The notes below the pieces were generated by a model that did not search any database, was not told where the DNA came from, and worked only from the letters and a program-made list of their open reading frames with translations. The position numbers were made by a program, and so were the translations under genes. 64,000 nt of DNA from Halomonas sp. CH40 (lineage in GTDB: Bacteria; Pseudomonadota; Gammaproteobacteria; Pseudomonadales; Halomonadaceae): assembly GCA_041875495.1 (NCBI GenBank), contig CP112982.1:1612001-1676000 (forward strand), written 5' to 3'. Below are positions 35,923 to 44,692 of the stretch, piece by piece; position 1 is the stretch's first letter; each line of letters starts with the position of its first letter.

Positions 35923-36348
35923 TTACGTTTCTGAGGAGCTGAGTGTGTGGCCTTCCAGCCATGTCAGGTTGTCGAGAGCCTGCTGGCGTGAGGTGCCGCA
36001 CAAAGCGCGCTCAAAGGTAAACTGGCGACAAACGTCAGGTCGTCGGCTGTCGCCAAACAGCCGACACAGGTTATTCTGATCAAGTTGCTGGCAGCGAACG
36101 CCAGCAGGTTTGCCGTGTGGCATCCCTGGAATCGGACTGCTGATGGAGGGCGCAATGCAACAGGCGCCGCAGCCTGGGCGGCAGTTATCGTTACCCTCGC
36201 TAGAAAGGGAGTTGATGTCCGTTACATCCGGTTGGTCAGTCTTTATCAGCTTGGGAGTATTGGTGTTAGTTTTGCCAGCGCCAGTGCTACCAGCGCCAGT
36301 GCTACCAGGGCCAGTTCTACGAGAATTAGCTTTTATCTGTAATATCAT
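35923..36348 (-). CDS. YkgJ-type cysteine-cluster protein
   Basis: 141 residues. The C-terminal 90 contain eight or so cysteines in the family pattern: [15 protein letters not shown] near 55-70, then [19 protein letters not shown] and CGTS, suggesting a zinc or Fe-S site. The N-terminal 45 residues are low-complexity, with [15 protein letters not shown] encoded by three 15-bp DNA repeats (36275-36319). The ATG at 36348 has no clear ribosome site, and the true start could be further in, so the repeat segment may or may not be translated. Convergent with the large regulator gene. Confidence 0.65.
   Translation of the reverse strand: MILQIKANSRRTGPGSTGAGSTGAGKTNTNTPKLIKTDQPDVTDINSLSSEGNDNCRPGCGACCIAPSISSPIPGMPHGKPAGVRCQQLDQNNLCRLFGDSRRPDVCRQFTFERALCGTSRQQALDNLTWLEGHTLSSSET
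36275..36319 (-). repeat. 15-bp minisatellite, three copies, inside the YkgJ-type gene
   Basis: Plus-strand units CCAGCGCCAGTGCTA (36275-36289), identical at 36290-36304, and CCAGGGCCAGTTCTA (36305-36319). Being 15 bases long, copy-number change would keep the reading frame. Confidence 0.8.
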
Positions 36349-36409
36349 AGAGTTTCAGTCGCCGGTCAGGTCACTATAATTGTCTTGTTTAAAGAAGTAG
36401 GTTTTGTTA

Positions 36410-37822
36410 ATGAATGCTCCGGAATTGCTGTCCCCAGCAGGTACTTTCAAGAATATGCGCTATGCGTTTGCTTATGGCGCTGACGCTGTCTATGCGGGGC
36501 AGCCGCGCTACTCACTAAGAGTGCGCAATAACGATTTCAAGGTCGATAATCTGCACAAGGGCATTGCCTACGCCCATGAGCGCGGCAAACAGTTTTATGT
36601 GGCGTCCAATATAGCGCCGCATAACAGCAAGTTGAAAACCTATCTGCGTGATATGCAGCCGGTGATAGAAGCAGGGCCGGATGCGTTGATCATGTCAGAC
36701 CCTGGCTTGATCATGATGATCCGCGAGCGTTGGCCTGAACAGGTTATCCATCTGTCGGTACAGTCTAACGTGGTTAACTGGGCGGCGGCCAGGTTCTGGC
36801 AGCAGCAGGGCATTAGCCGCATCATACTGTCGCGTGAATTGTCGCTGGCTGAAATTGGCGAAATTCGTGCAGAGTGTCCTGATCTGGAAATTGAGACCTT
36901 TGTGCATGGCGCCCTGTGCATTGCCTATTCAGGACGTTGTCTGCTATCCGGGTATTTTAACCATCGCGACCCCAACCAGGGTACTTGTACAAACGCCTGC
37001 CGCTGGAAATATAACACGGTGGCAGCGGCTCAGGATGAAACCGGCGATCTGGTGCCAGCCAATTCTGCACGCGCTCATTCAGCAGGGGTGTGGTCGCCAG
37101 ACGATAATGGCCTGATTGCAGCCGCCAGTGGTAGCGCTGAGTCCACGGCGACAGCGGGAGGTGTCGAGGGGCAGGACGAGCTTTCGGCACTGATTGAAGA
37201 CCGCACCCGTCCGGGGGAGCTAATGCCGGTGTTTGAGGATGAGCATGGCACCTATATCATGAACTCCAAGGATTTGCGTGCAGTTCAGCATGTGCCTGAG
37301 TTGGCGCGAATGGGGGTGACATCGCTGAAAATTGAAGGCCGTACCAAGTCACACTATTACGTTGCGCGAACCGCTCAGGTCTATCGGCGTGCCATTGACG
37401 ATGCGGTGGCTGGTCGTCCTTTTGACATGCGATTGATGGATGAACTGGATAATCTGGCCAATCGCGGCTATACCGAAGGTTTTTATCGCCGTCATGTGCA
37501 TGATGAGTACCAGAACTACCAGCAGGGTAATTCAATAGGCGTGCACCAACAGTTTGTGGGCGAAGTAACGGCGTATTACCCCGAGCGGGGAGTGGTTGAG
37601 ATTGAGGTCAAGAACCGCTTTGAGGTCGGTGACGGTATGGAATTGATGCTGCCGGGGGGCAATCGACGCTTTACGCTTGAGCATATTGAAAATCGACGCG
37701 GCGAATCTGTTAACGCTGCCCCTGGGTCAGGCCATGTGGTACGTATTCCGGTGCCTGGCGATGCCATTGCTCCTGAACGTATTGAGTTCGCGCTGCTGAT
37801 GCGTGATTTACCCAAGGGCTGA
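36410..37822 (+). CDS. Peptidase U32-family tRNA hydroxylation protein (YegQ/TrhP-like)
   Basis: Homologue of E. coli YegQ (TrhP), needed for prephenate-dependent 5-hydroxyuridine formation at tRNA wobble position 34. 470 residues. U32 signature ELLSPAGTFKNMRYAFAYGADAVYAG at the N-terminus, ETFVHGALCIAYSGRCLLSGYF and GTCTNACRW with the clustered cysteines that bind Fe-S, and HGTYIMNSKDLRA plus SLKIEGRTKSHYY. The variable segment after the CTNACRW motif is about 65 residues, Ala/Ser/Gly-rich, longer than in E. coli. ATG at 36410 is preferred to a TTG six bases earlier; AGG lies about ten bases upstream. Confidence 0.85.
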   Translation: MNAPELLSPAGTFKNMRYAFAYGADAVYAGQPRYSLRVRNNDFKVDNLHKGIAYAHERGKQFYVASNIAPHNSKLKTYLRDMQPVIEAGPDALIMSDPGLIMMIRERWPEQVIHLSVQSNVVNWAAARFWQQQGISRIILSRELSLAEIGEIRAECPDLEIETFVHGALCIAYSGRCLLSGYFNHRDPNQGTCTNACRWKYNTVAAAQDETGDLVPANSARAHSAGVWSPDDNGLIAAASGSAESTATAGGVEGQDELSALIEDRTRPGELMPVFEDEHGTYIMNSKDLRAVQHVPELARMGVTSLKIEGRTKSHYYVARTAQVYRRAIDDAVAGRPFDMRLMDELDNLANRGYTEGFYRRHVHDEYQNYQQGNSIGVHQQFVGEVTAYYPERGVVEIEVKNRFEVGDGMELMLPGGNRRFTLEHIENRRGESVNAAPGSGHVVRIPVPGDAIAPERIEFALLMRDLPKG

Positions 37823-37872
37823 ACCGGGATTTATCGGTCATCCTGCATACTTGATCAACACGGAAATTTCCC

Positions 37873-38289
37873 ATGGCTACTATCCGACACAGCGAAATCA
37901 TAGCCGCTCCGCCTGAAAAGGTGTTCAGCGTGCTGTGCCAGGTAGAAGACTTCGCTGATTACTCAGACCTTATCAAGCGTATTGAACCCTTGGGCGGCGA
38001 GCGTTACCGCTGGCATGTGCGGGCAGTGGGGATGGACTGGACGTTTGATGTAGAGGTGACTGAATCTCGAGCGCCAGAAGTACTGGCCTGGGAGTCGGTG
38101 GATGGGGTCAAAAATTATGGCCGCTATCAGTTACGCGCTGTGCCACAAGGTACCGAAGTGTCGCTGACCTTGACCTATGAGATTCGTAACCGTTTGATGG
38201 AGAAAGCAGTCAATAAGGCAGCGACGCCTTTGGTCGGTAAGGTCAGCCGCCAGATACTTGAGCGGGTCGAAGCCAAGCTGAATGAATAA
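37873..38289 (+). CDS. SRPBCC-family lipid-binding protein
   Basis: 138 residues with the START/Bet v1-like pattern: HSEIIAAPPEKVFSVLCQVEDF at the N-terminus and a long C-terminal helix RQILERVEAKLNE. Related to the COQ10/RatA-type cyclase-dehydrase proteins, but the ligand is unknown. The ATG follows CCATGG. The next gene overlaps its last 8 bases, so translation is coupled, which hints at a shared membrane or quinone-related task. Confidence 0.75.
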   Translation: MATIRHSEIIAAPPEKVFSVLCQVEDFADYSDLIKRIEPLGGERYRWHVRAVGMDWTFDVEVTESRAPEVLAWESVDGVKNYGRYQLRAVPQGTEVSLTLTYEIRNRLMEKAVNKAATPLVGKVSRQILERVEAKLNE

Positions 38290-38947
38290 ACGTATCCGCT
38301 TGCCGCATTTCTGGTGGCTTTTCGTTGCTGGTGTTTTTTTACTAGGGTACGCGTGGCTTTGGTATTCACCTGACCTGACAGCCTTTAAATATTGGGCCAT
38401 GCAGATGTCGCATCACCCTGTAGTGATCATAGCGGTAATATTGATCATGGCAGGGACCCTGGCATTTGGTTTGCCGGGCAGTATTGGTGTCTGGATGATT
38501 GCTCCCTTCTATACGCCACTGGTAGCCACCCTGCTATTGACGGTGGGAGGTGTGGCAGGTGCCTACGGCGCCTACCAGTTGTCTGCCAGAATAGGTGAAC
38601 GCTGGAATCCTGGGCCACTGACATTAAAAGTGATGAACACACTTGAGAAGCGCAGTGATCTTATGACTCAGTGTGCATTACGCTTGTTGCCCGGCTTTCC
38701 TCATTCAGTTATCAACTTTGCTTCTGGGCTTAGCCGTTTACCCATAAAAACTTATCTGTTGGCTGCCACTTTAGGGCTGTCAGTCAAGTGGATGGTATAC
38801 AGCAGTGCTATTTATGGAGCGCTCGAAGCTATTGAAGAAGAAAACCCATTACAGTTTGATGTGATCCTGCCATTGATTATTCTGGCGGTGTTGTTATTGA
38901 TTGGCGCCTGGTTTCGGCGCCGGGTTGAAGCAGTAAAGAAGATTTGA
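38282..38947 (+). CDS. VTT-domain (DedA/TVP38-like) membrane protein
   Basis: 221 residues with about six hydrophobic segments. The central GLPGSIGVWMIAPFYTPL and VGGVAGAYGAYQLSARIGERW, then LRLLPGFPHSVINFASGLS, follow the VTT pattern (Arg, Pro-containing re-entrant loops). Family members act as phospholipid or polyprenyl-phosphate scramblases or flippases, or in envelope maintenance. Starts within the last codons of the SRPBCC gene. Confidence 0.8.
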   Translation: MNKRIRLPHFWWLFVAGVFLLGYAWLWYSPDLTAFKYWAMQMSHHPVVIIAVILIMAGTLAFGLPGSIGVWMIAPFYTPLVATLLLTVGGVAGAYGAYQLSARIGERWNPGPLTLKVMNTLEKRSDLMTQCALRLLPGFPHSVINFASGLSRLPIKTYLLAATLGLSVKWMVYSSAIYGALEAIEEENPLQFDVILPLIILAVLLLIGAWFRRRVEAVKKI

Positions 38948-38981
38948 TGTTGGCTGTGGCCGTTGATTTTAACTTCTGTGA

Positions 38982-39221
38982 TTAGCTTTGCTTATGCATG
39001 GAAGCATCAAGGTGGTCAACAACTTCTGCCCAATCGGCATCTTCGTCAACCGCTTCACGCAGAAACTCTGCCTGCCCTTCGTTCCAGCACGGGGCGTCAG
39101 CTAGTGGCATATCGTCTGCCAGGGGGGAGTGACGTTCAATAAAGCGCTCGATTGACTCAGCATCGTTTGCCAGACCGAGTTGTTCAAACAGTTCGCTGAA
39201 ATGATGCACGGGTTTTTCCAT
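38982..39221 (-). CDS. DUF2789 family small protein
   Basis: 79 acidic residues starting MEKPVHHFSELFEQLGL, the hallmark of DUF2789. The start at 39221 has GGAG eight bases upstream; an open frame continues 16 codons further without a site. No function is known. It is rich in Glu/Asp, in line with the acidic proteome of halophilic or halotolerant bacteria, though the family also occurs in non-halophiles. Confidence 0.8.
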   Translation of the reverse strand: MEKPVHHFSELFEQLGLANDAESIERFIERHSPLADDMPLADAPCWNEGQAEFLREAVDEDADWAEVVDHLDASMHKQS

Positions 39222-39411
39222 TGCGGCTCTCCAAGTCTTCTGCTGGCAGGTTGTGTTATCACAGGTCATTATGCATGGATGACAATATTAACCCATCTGT
39301 TTCATTAACCTATCTGTTTTGAAGGGTGGTGATCAAGGCCTTTTACTAAGATAGCTTAATAGATCAGCTTTGCCACTGCCTTGGTCATTTTAAATGGAAA
39401 CGTTTACAGGC

Positions 39412-40479
39412 CTAACGCTCTCCAATCAGAGGGGTCACAAAAAGCGTTCGGCGTTGCTTATCTGACAGTGGTTGAGCCAAGAGGTGAACCAGCTTGGTAT
39501 AAGCAGCTTCTACTGTCATATCCGCGCCTGATAACACCCCCGCTTCAAACACGCCGTGACCTGCCGCATAGGCGCCGAGATGAATACTACCTGCTGGGCA
39601 CTGGCTGGTAGCAGCCAATAATTTTCCTTCACCGCTGGCGCTGGCCATTACCTCCAGCAGGGCAGGATTGTCTCCCAGGTTGCCGGCCCCCCAAAGCTGT
39701 ATCAGCGCGCCCTTTACCCGCGAATCGGCCAGCCAGCTTTCCAGCTGCCAGGCGGCCATGCCCGGCCAGCAGGTAATCCGGGCAACTTCTCCATTAGCCA
39801 GTGGAGCGTAATCAGGCAATTCAAAGCGCGGTGCTCCTTGTTGCTGATAGGCAAGCCCGCGCGCTTTGTAATAAACACAGTCATCGCCTACCCGTGCGCC
39901 GAGCTGCGGATAGTTGGGTGTGATAAAGGCATCAGCGGCTTCTGTTTGCTGCTTGGTGCTGCGCACCCCGCGTAACAAGCGGCCAGCAAAGTAGACGGTG
40001 ACTTCCTGCAGATCTGGCTGGGTTGCAAAGCGTAAAGCGCCTACGATATTTTCCAGTGCATCGCTGTTGGCAACGTCAAGAGGCTGCATCGAACCTGTCA
40101 GAATAACCGGACGATCCAGCCCCTGTAGCTGATAGGCAAGACTTGAAGCCGTCCAGCTCAAGGTGTCGGTACCATGCAAGATAACAAAGCCAGCATAGTG
40201 GTGAAGGTTGGCGTGAATATCGGTTGCGAGTTGCTGCCAGTTCAATGGCGTGGCAGCACTTGAATCAATCAGTGTGGAATAGCTGAGTACATCATACTCC
40301 GGTAACTGCTGGCGCTCTTTGATGGACAGGGTGGAAAGTGCCTGGGCAATTCTTGTTGCTATGTCGCCACGAGTGGTCAGGCCTGCGGATGAGGCTTGCA
40401 TGCCGATAGTGCCACCCGTGTAAATAATCAGCACCCGTTCTTGTTCCGGGTCGCAGGCAGTAAGGGAAAGGGTGCTCAT
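39412..40479 (-). CDS. ansA: Type I L-asparaginase
   Basis: Hydrolyses asparagine to aspartate and ammonia, probably cytosolic because no signal peptide is seen. 355 residues. First catalytic motif YTGGTIG (20-26) and second HGTDTL (102-107) are intact, with ILTGSMQP following. Similar in size to E. coli AnsA (338). No clear terminator downstream. Stands alone on the minus strand next to a CynX-like exporter gene 66 bases upstream. Confidence 0.9.
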   Translation of the reverse strand: MSTLSLTACDPEQERVLIIYTGGTIGMQASSAGLTTRGDIATRIAQALSTLSIKERQQLPEYDVLSYSTLIDSSAATPLNWQQLATDIHANLHHYAGFVILHGTDTLSWTASSLAYQLQGLDRPVILTGSMQPLDVANSDALENIVGALRFATQPDLQEVTVYFAGRLLRGVRSTKQQTEAADAFITPNYPQLGARVGDDCVYYKARGLAYQQQGAPRFELPDYAPLANGEVARITCWPGMAAWQLESWLADSRVKGALIQLWGAGNLGDNPALLEVMASASGEGKLLAATSQCPAGSIHLGAYAAGHGVFEAGVLSGADMTVEAAYTKLVHLLAQPLSDKQRRTLFVTPLIGER

Positions 40480-40545
40480 TGCGTAACTCCAGTGCTATTC
40501 AGACGGCAAACATCATCCAGTGGGCAACGATGGAAATAGAATGAT

Positions 40546-41745
40546 TCAGTAACGATGAACCACTAATTGCCCGCTGTCATCATTCAGGCGCCGATTACGT
40601 CCGGCAAACAGGGCAAAGCAGGAGCAAAGGGCGATCACCCCAATCAGAAACCAGCCGATAAAGGTCGTACTGGCACCTGACTGTAATTGCCAGCCCACGA
40701 TAAAAGGACCCAGGGATGCCAGCGTATAACCACCCCCTTGCACCAATCCTGATAGTTGGCCAGCCAGGCGCGAATTGGCTGTCCTCAAGACCAGAAGGCT
40801 CAGGGCAAGGCTGAAACTGCCACCCTGGCCTATGCCCAGCAACGCTGCGCCTGGCCATTTCCAGCTGAGCGGGCCAATCAACAAGATCCATAATCCGCTA
40901 GCAGTGATAATCTGAACGATGATCAGGGCGGGTCGCTGGTCGCGCCCAAGGCGCGCGAGCCATGGAGCTGCCAGTGCTGCAAAAAGCTGGCACATGATCG
41001 AAATCGCCATGGTCCAGCCGGCAGCCGCTTCGCTGTAACCTCGATCGACAAGCAGTGAGGGCAGCCAGCCAAACACCACATAAGCCATGGAAGATTGCAG
41101 CCCCATAAATAGCATGATCTGCCAGGTCAGCCGCTGTTTGAGCATCTTGGACAAACCGCTGGCGTGAAGCGGTGTGATCTCTGCAGTTTTAGGGTGGGGA
41201 AAGGCGAAATGCCAAAGCAGGAGCGCGAAAACGGCTAGCAGTGACCAGCTCATCAGGCTGGCTTGCCAGCTGCCTAGCCAGGCGGTCAGCGGAACGCTGA
41301 GGCCAGCGCCAATGGCACCGCCCATGCACAGCGCCATGGTATACAGGCCGGTTACCAGGTCCGCGCTGCCTGGTACTTCGCGTTTGACCAGCGCTGGTAG
41401 TAAGGTGCCGCCCAGGCCAATTGCCGAGCCTGCCATTGCTGACCCGATAAACAGCGCTCCGCCAAAAGGTAGTCCGCGCCAGATGAGCCCTGCAGTGAGT
41501 ATGAGCAAGGCAATACTCAAGGCGCGTTCGCTGCCGACTGCCCTGGCGAGCAGGGGAGCCAGGGGAGCCGACAGGCCGAGAAACAGCACGGGGAGCGTTG
41601 TTAGTAAACCAGCGGCTGTCGGTGTAAGCCCCGCCGTTTCCTGTAATCGGGTTAGTAGTGGCGCAACGGATGAAAGCGCCGGGCGTAAGTTAAGCCCGAC
41701 GACCACCATCAGGATGAGAAAAATAAAAGGGTGACGTCGCGGCAT
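40546..41745 (-). CDS. MFS transporter, CynX/NimT family
   Basis: 399 residues and about 12 membrane segments. LILMVVVGLNLRPALSSVAPLL at the N-terminus is typical of the CynX (cyanate/nitroimidazole) branch. Its substrate is not known; no cyanase gene is beside it. It starts 8 bases after the stop of the hypothetical gene upstream, so they may share a transcript. Confidence 0.82.
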   Translation of the reverse strand: MPRRHPFIFLILMVVVGLNLRPALSSVAPLLTRLQETAGLTPTAAGLLTTLPVLFLGLSAPLAPLLARAVGSERALSIALLILTAGLIWRGLPFGGALFIGSAMAGSAIGLGGTLLPALVKREVPGSADLVTGLYTMALCMGGAIGAGLSVPLTAWLGSWQASLMSWSLLAVFALLLWHFAFPHPKTAEITPLHASGLSKMLKQRLTWQIMLFMGLQSSMAYVVFGWLPSLLVDRGYSEAAAGWTMAISIMCQLFAALAAPWLARLGRDQRPALIIVQIITASGLWILLIGPLSWKWPGAALLGIGQGGSFSLALSLLVLRTANSRLAGQLSGLVQGGGYTLASLGPFIVGWQLQSGASTTFIGWFLIGVIALCSCFALFAGRNRRLNDDSGQLVVHRY

Positions 41746-41753
41746 TGATAGAC

Positions 41754-42257
41754 TTATTTCATGTGTGGACGTAAATCGCCGCGCACGGCATCCAGCAGTG
41801 TCAGGAACTGGGTATCCTGTGATGATTCCAGGGAGTCAACTCTGGCGGAGGTGTGCATCCCTTTGTTGATATCCAAATAGTCGTAGATTTCCAGGGTGAT
41901 TTTTTTAGCGGGTTTATCACCCACGGGTATGATGCCATCTTCGAGCGTAAAGGTTTCCAACAGTGTCGCGCGGATGCGCGTTTGCTGGCCTTCACTCAGC
42001 ATGCGGCGTACAAATAGCCAGCCTTCGCATACCAGCGACGATTGATCTGCTGTGGTGCGTAGAAACAAGGTGCGGTAACAGGCGCCTTCCTTGGCGGCTT
42101 TTTCAGCCATGCTGCGGTAGGCCTGTACGACCTTGGGGGCTGATACTCGGGCGTCTTCAAGGCGTTGCACGATTCCTTGATGCTCACGACTCAGTTGTTC
42201 CTGGCGTTGAAAGGTCAGCCAGCGGCGGTATTCTGCCATTAATTGCGATGACGCCAT
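41754..42257 (-). CDS. Uncharacterised protein
   Basis: 167 residues that I do not recognise. ATG at 42257 has AGGAG seven bases upstream. The N-terminal third is a charged helix with coiled-coil character (RRWLTFQRQEQLSREHQGIVQRLE); the middle contains CYRTLFLRTTADQSSLVCEGWLFV; no signal peptide or membrane segment is present. It is followed on the same strand by the CynX-like transporter gene (8 bases). Confidence 0.7.
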   Translation of the reverse strand: MASSQLMAEYRRWLTFQRQEQLSREHQGIVQRLEDARVSAPKVVQAYRSMAEKAAKEGACYRTLFLRTTADQSSLVCEGWLFVRRMLSEGQQTRIRATLLETFTLEDGIIPVGDKPAKKITLEIYDYLDINKGMHTSARVDSLESSQDTQFLTLLDAVRGDLRPHMK

Positions 42258-42289
42258 CGAGTGACTCCTGAATAAATAGAACGGCATAT

Positions 42290-42348
42290 GAAATAAATAA
42301 TGGCAATGTCCTCATCTTTCCATGGTGCGACACTGATGAGGCATTGCC
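42290..42348 (-). terminator. Hairpin with T-rich tail after pqiABC
   Basis: TGGCAATG-CCTCAT (42301-42315) pairs with ATGAGGCATTGCCA (42335-42348). On the minus strand it is followed by TTATTTATTT, so it probably ends the pqi transcript. Confidence 0.6.
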
Positions 42349-42388
42349 AGGCTAATTGTGACAGTTAAGTGTATAAGTGTACCAGCGG

Positions 42389-42979
42389 CTAACGGGCATA
42401 GCCTTTGTTTTGCAGCGTCTGGGCGATTTCGTCGGCTACATCACTCCAGGCTTGGCCCAGCGCTCTGACGAGTGCCGGGTAGCCGTCATCACTCAAGGCT
42501 GCGCTTTGATTAAAACTGCCCAGGTGCAGCAGCTGGTTGTCGGCGTCGCGTAACTGCCATTGGCCGCTGGCGACGGCATAGCCGTCATAGCGGCCCTGAA
42601 ATTCATCAACATCCAGGCGTATGGAGAGGGCGTCGCCCGGGGTGTTGTTGGCACGCGACAAACGCGATGCCGGTAACGCCCGTGCCAATTTGCCTCTCAG
42701 GTTACGCTCCAGTTGGCGATTCAGCGTATCCCCCCATTGATGCTCACGGGCCTCGCGCATTTCGATATCATCAAGCTGCAGCACGATGCCGTCGACATCC
42801 AGATAATGCGCCAGGCGGGGCACTTCCACCTGAATATCAACCACCGGTGTTGCCGGAACGCCAGGCGCTGACACGGTAGGGAGCAGATAGCGCGCTGGCG
42901 GTGTGACGCTGCTGGCACAGGCCACCAGCAAAGGTGCCATTAACAGCATCGCTGTGAACAAACCAAAACGCCTTGCCAT
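42389..42979 (-). CDS. pqiC: PqiC lipoprotein, MCE transport accessory
   Basis: Outer-membrane lipoprotein that completes the PqiAB trans-envelope lipid transport bridge. 196 residues with a signal peptide and lipobox LLVAC, Cys21 being lipidated. VEVPRLAHYLDVDGIVLQ and SIRLDVDEFQGRYDG fit the ABC-type transport auxiliary component domain. 15 bases after pqiB. Confidence 0.87.
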   Translation of the reverse strand: MARRFGLFTAMLLMAPLLVACASSVTPPARYLLPTVSAPGVPATPVVDIQVEVPRLAHYLDVDGIVLQLDDIEMREAREHQWGDTLNRQLERNLRGKLARALPASRLSRANNTPGDALSIRLDVDEFQGRYDGYAVASGQWQLRDADNQLLHLGSFNQSAALSDDGYPALVRALGQAWSDVADEIAQTLQNKGYAR

Positions 42980-42994
42980 ATTCAGTCTCCTTAC

Positions 42995-44692
42995 TTATTG
43001 CGGTGCCCGTGGAACAGGGTCTGTGGTATCCAGATTATCAAACAGCAGGGCGCGCGGGTTTTCATTCAAGGTTTTCGTCAACGGCTGCAGGTCACGTAAC
43101 AGACGATCGATACGCTGCGTGGTAGAGATTAATTCCTCATAGGCAGGTGAAGACGGCGAGATACCTTGCATGGTGTTACGCAGCTCCTCCAGCGTGGCAT
43201 TGATATTGCTGCCCATCGCCTGTGTTTCAGGATCATTCAGCACCTGGTTGATGGAACTGGATACATCGCGAGTTTCACTGATCAGCAACTGCGTCTCATT
43301 TAACACCGCCTCTGAGGCTTGCAGGTTGCGATCCAGTCCGGCTAGTAAGGGTTCCACTTCAAGCTCGTTCAGCTTGTCGAGCAAAGCCGTAATCTGGGCC
43401 TGGATCTGAGCGAACTCGCCGGCCACGGTGGGAAACACGCGGCGCTCGGAAAATGTTTCCTGAGTATAATCACCGGCCAGATCGCGCTGGAAGTTTAGGT
43501 CAACAAACAGAGCACCAGTCAGCAGGTTGCCGCTTTTCAGTGAAGCGCGCAAACCCATCGAGAACATCCGCTCGAAGCGCTCCTGCCATTCATTAAGGTC
43601 AATGTCGCTACCTTCAATGCCCAGCCGCTGAGGCTCGATTCTGATCAATACCGGGATGGCAAAACTTGTGCGTGATTCTGGCTGTGATGCCGTAAAATTC
43701 CAGGGCACCGCAGTTACTGTACCTACCCTGACGCCTCGAAACTCGACAGGGGCTGATTTTTTTAATCCGCGAACGGTGTCATCAACCAGAAGGACATATT
43801 CCAGGTAATGCTTAAAAGTACCCTGGCGGGCGCTGTCTTCATCGGCAAAAAGATCAAAGCGGGTGTCAGACTCAACCGCTTGGCCCATGGGCATATCTTC
43901 TGGCACACCAAAGGTCACACCGCCGCCGAGCAAGGCTTCCAGTGACTCCAGGTTCAGGCGTACGCCGTCAGCATCAAGGCGAAAATCGACACCGCTGGCC
44001 GTCCAGAAACGGGTGCCCGTTGTCACCAGATTGGAGTAAGGGTCTTCAATGAAGATGGTGTGGTGCATGGTACGTTCTTCCGGATTGAAACGTACCTCAT
44101 CCACGCGCCCCACGGTAAACCCCTGATAGGAAACGGGGTCTCCTGGGCGCAGGGAGTTGCCCAGTTGGCTGACCAGCTTTAGCTGCAGGCCGGAAATCCC
44201 GGCAGGGGCAACGGGCGGCACATCGCTGACGCTAAACTCATCCTGAAACGCTTCCGAGTTACCGGGTTCAAGCTGGATGTAAGCACCTGACAGGACGGTG
44301 CCCAAGCCGCTGATACCTTCTCTGCCTATACGTGGTTTAACAACCCAGAAACGGCTTCCTTCGTTGAGCATTTCCTGGGCTTCCTGATTGATCCGTGCGG
44401 ATATGACCGCATGGGATAAATCATCCGATAGCTGGACACTTTCAACGCGTCCAACTTCAACGCTACGGCTTCTGATCAAGGTGCTGCCTGCCTCAATGCC
44501 GTCGGCGTTATCCATGGTCAGCGTGACAAGAATGCCGCGGCTGGTGTAGTTGTCATAGACCAGCCAGATGCCGATCGCAATGGCGATCAGGGGAATGATC
44601 CAGATAGGAGAAAGTCTTGCCTGAGGGGAAGCTTTGGCTCGATGTAATGCTTCTTCCTCGTGTTGCTCTTTACGTGTTTCATTATCCATCAA
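42995..44692 (-). CDS. pqiB: PqiB, MCE-domain tunnel protein
   Basis: Forms the hexameric, stacked-ring tunnel between inner and outer membranes thought to move lipids. 565 residues: one N-terminal anchor (WIIPLIAIAIGIWLVYDN, about 29-46), three MCE domains (around 50-150, 160-270 and 290-420), and a long C-terminal helical region (about 425-535) that extends the needle. Its first 11 bases overlap the end of pqiA. Confidence 0.94.
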   Translation of the reverse strand: MMDNETRKEQHEEEALHRAKASPQARLSPIWIIPLIAIAIGIWLVYDNYTSRGILVTLTMDNADGIEAGSTLIRSRSVEVGRVESVQLSDDLSHAVISARINQEAQEMLNEGSRFWVVKPRIGREGISGLGTVLSGAYIQLEPGNSEAFQDEFSVSDVPPVAPAGISGLQLKLVSQLGNSLRPGDPVSYQGFTVGRVDEVRFNPEERTMHHTIFIEDPYSNLVTTGTRFWTASGVDFRLDADGVRLNLESLEALLGGGVTFGVPEDMPMGQAVESDTRFDLFADEDSARQGTFKHYLEYVLLVDDTVRGLKKSAPVEFRGVRVGTVTAVPWNFTASQPESRTSFAIPVLIRIEPQRLGIEGSDIDLNEWQERFERMFSMGLRASLKSGNLLTGALFVDLNFQRDLAGDYTQETFSERRVFPTVAGEFAQIQAQITALLDKLNELEVEPLLAGLDRNLQASEAVLNETQLLISETRDVSSSINQVLNDPETQAMGSNINATLEELRNTMQGISPSSPAYEELISTTQRIDRLLRDLQPLTKTLNENPRALLFDNLDTTDPVPRAPQ

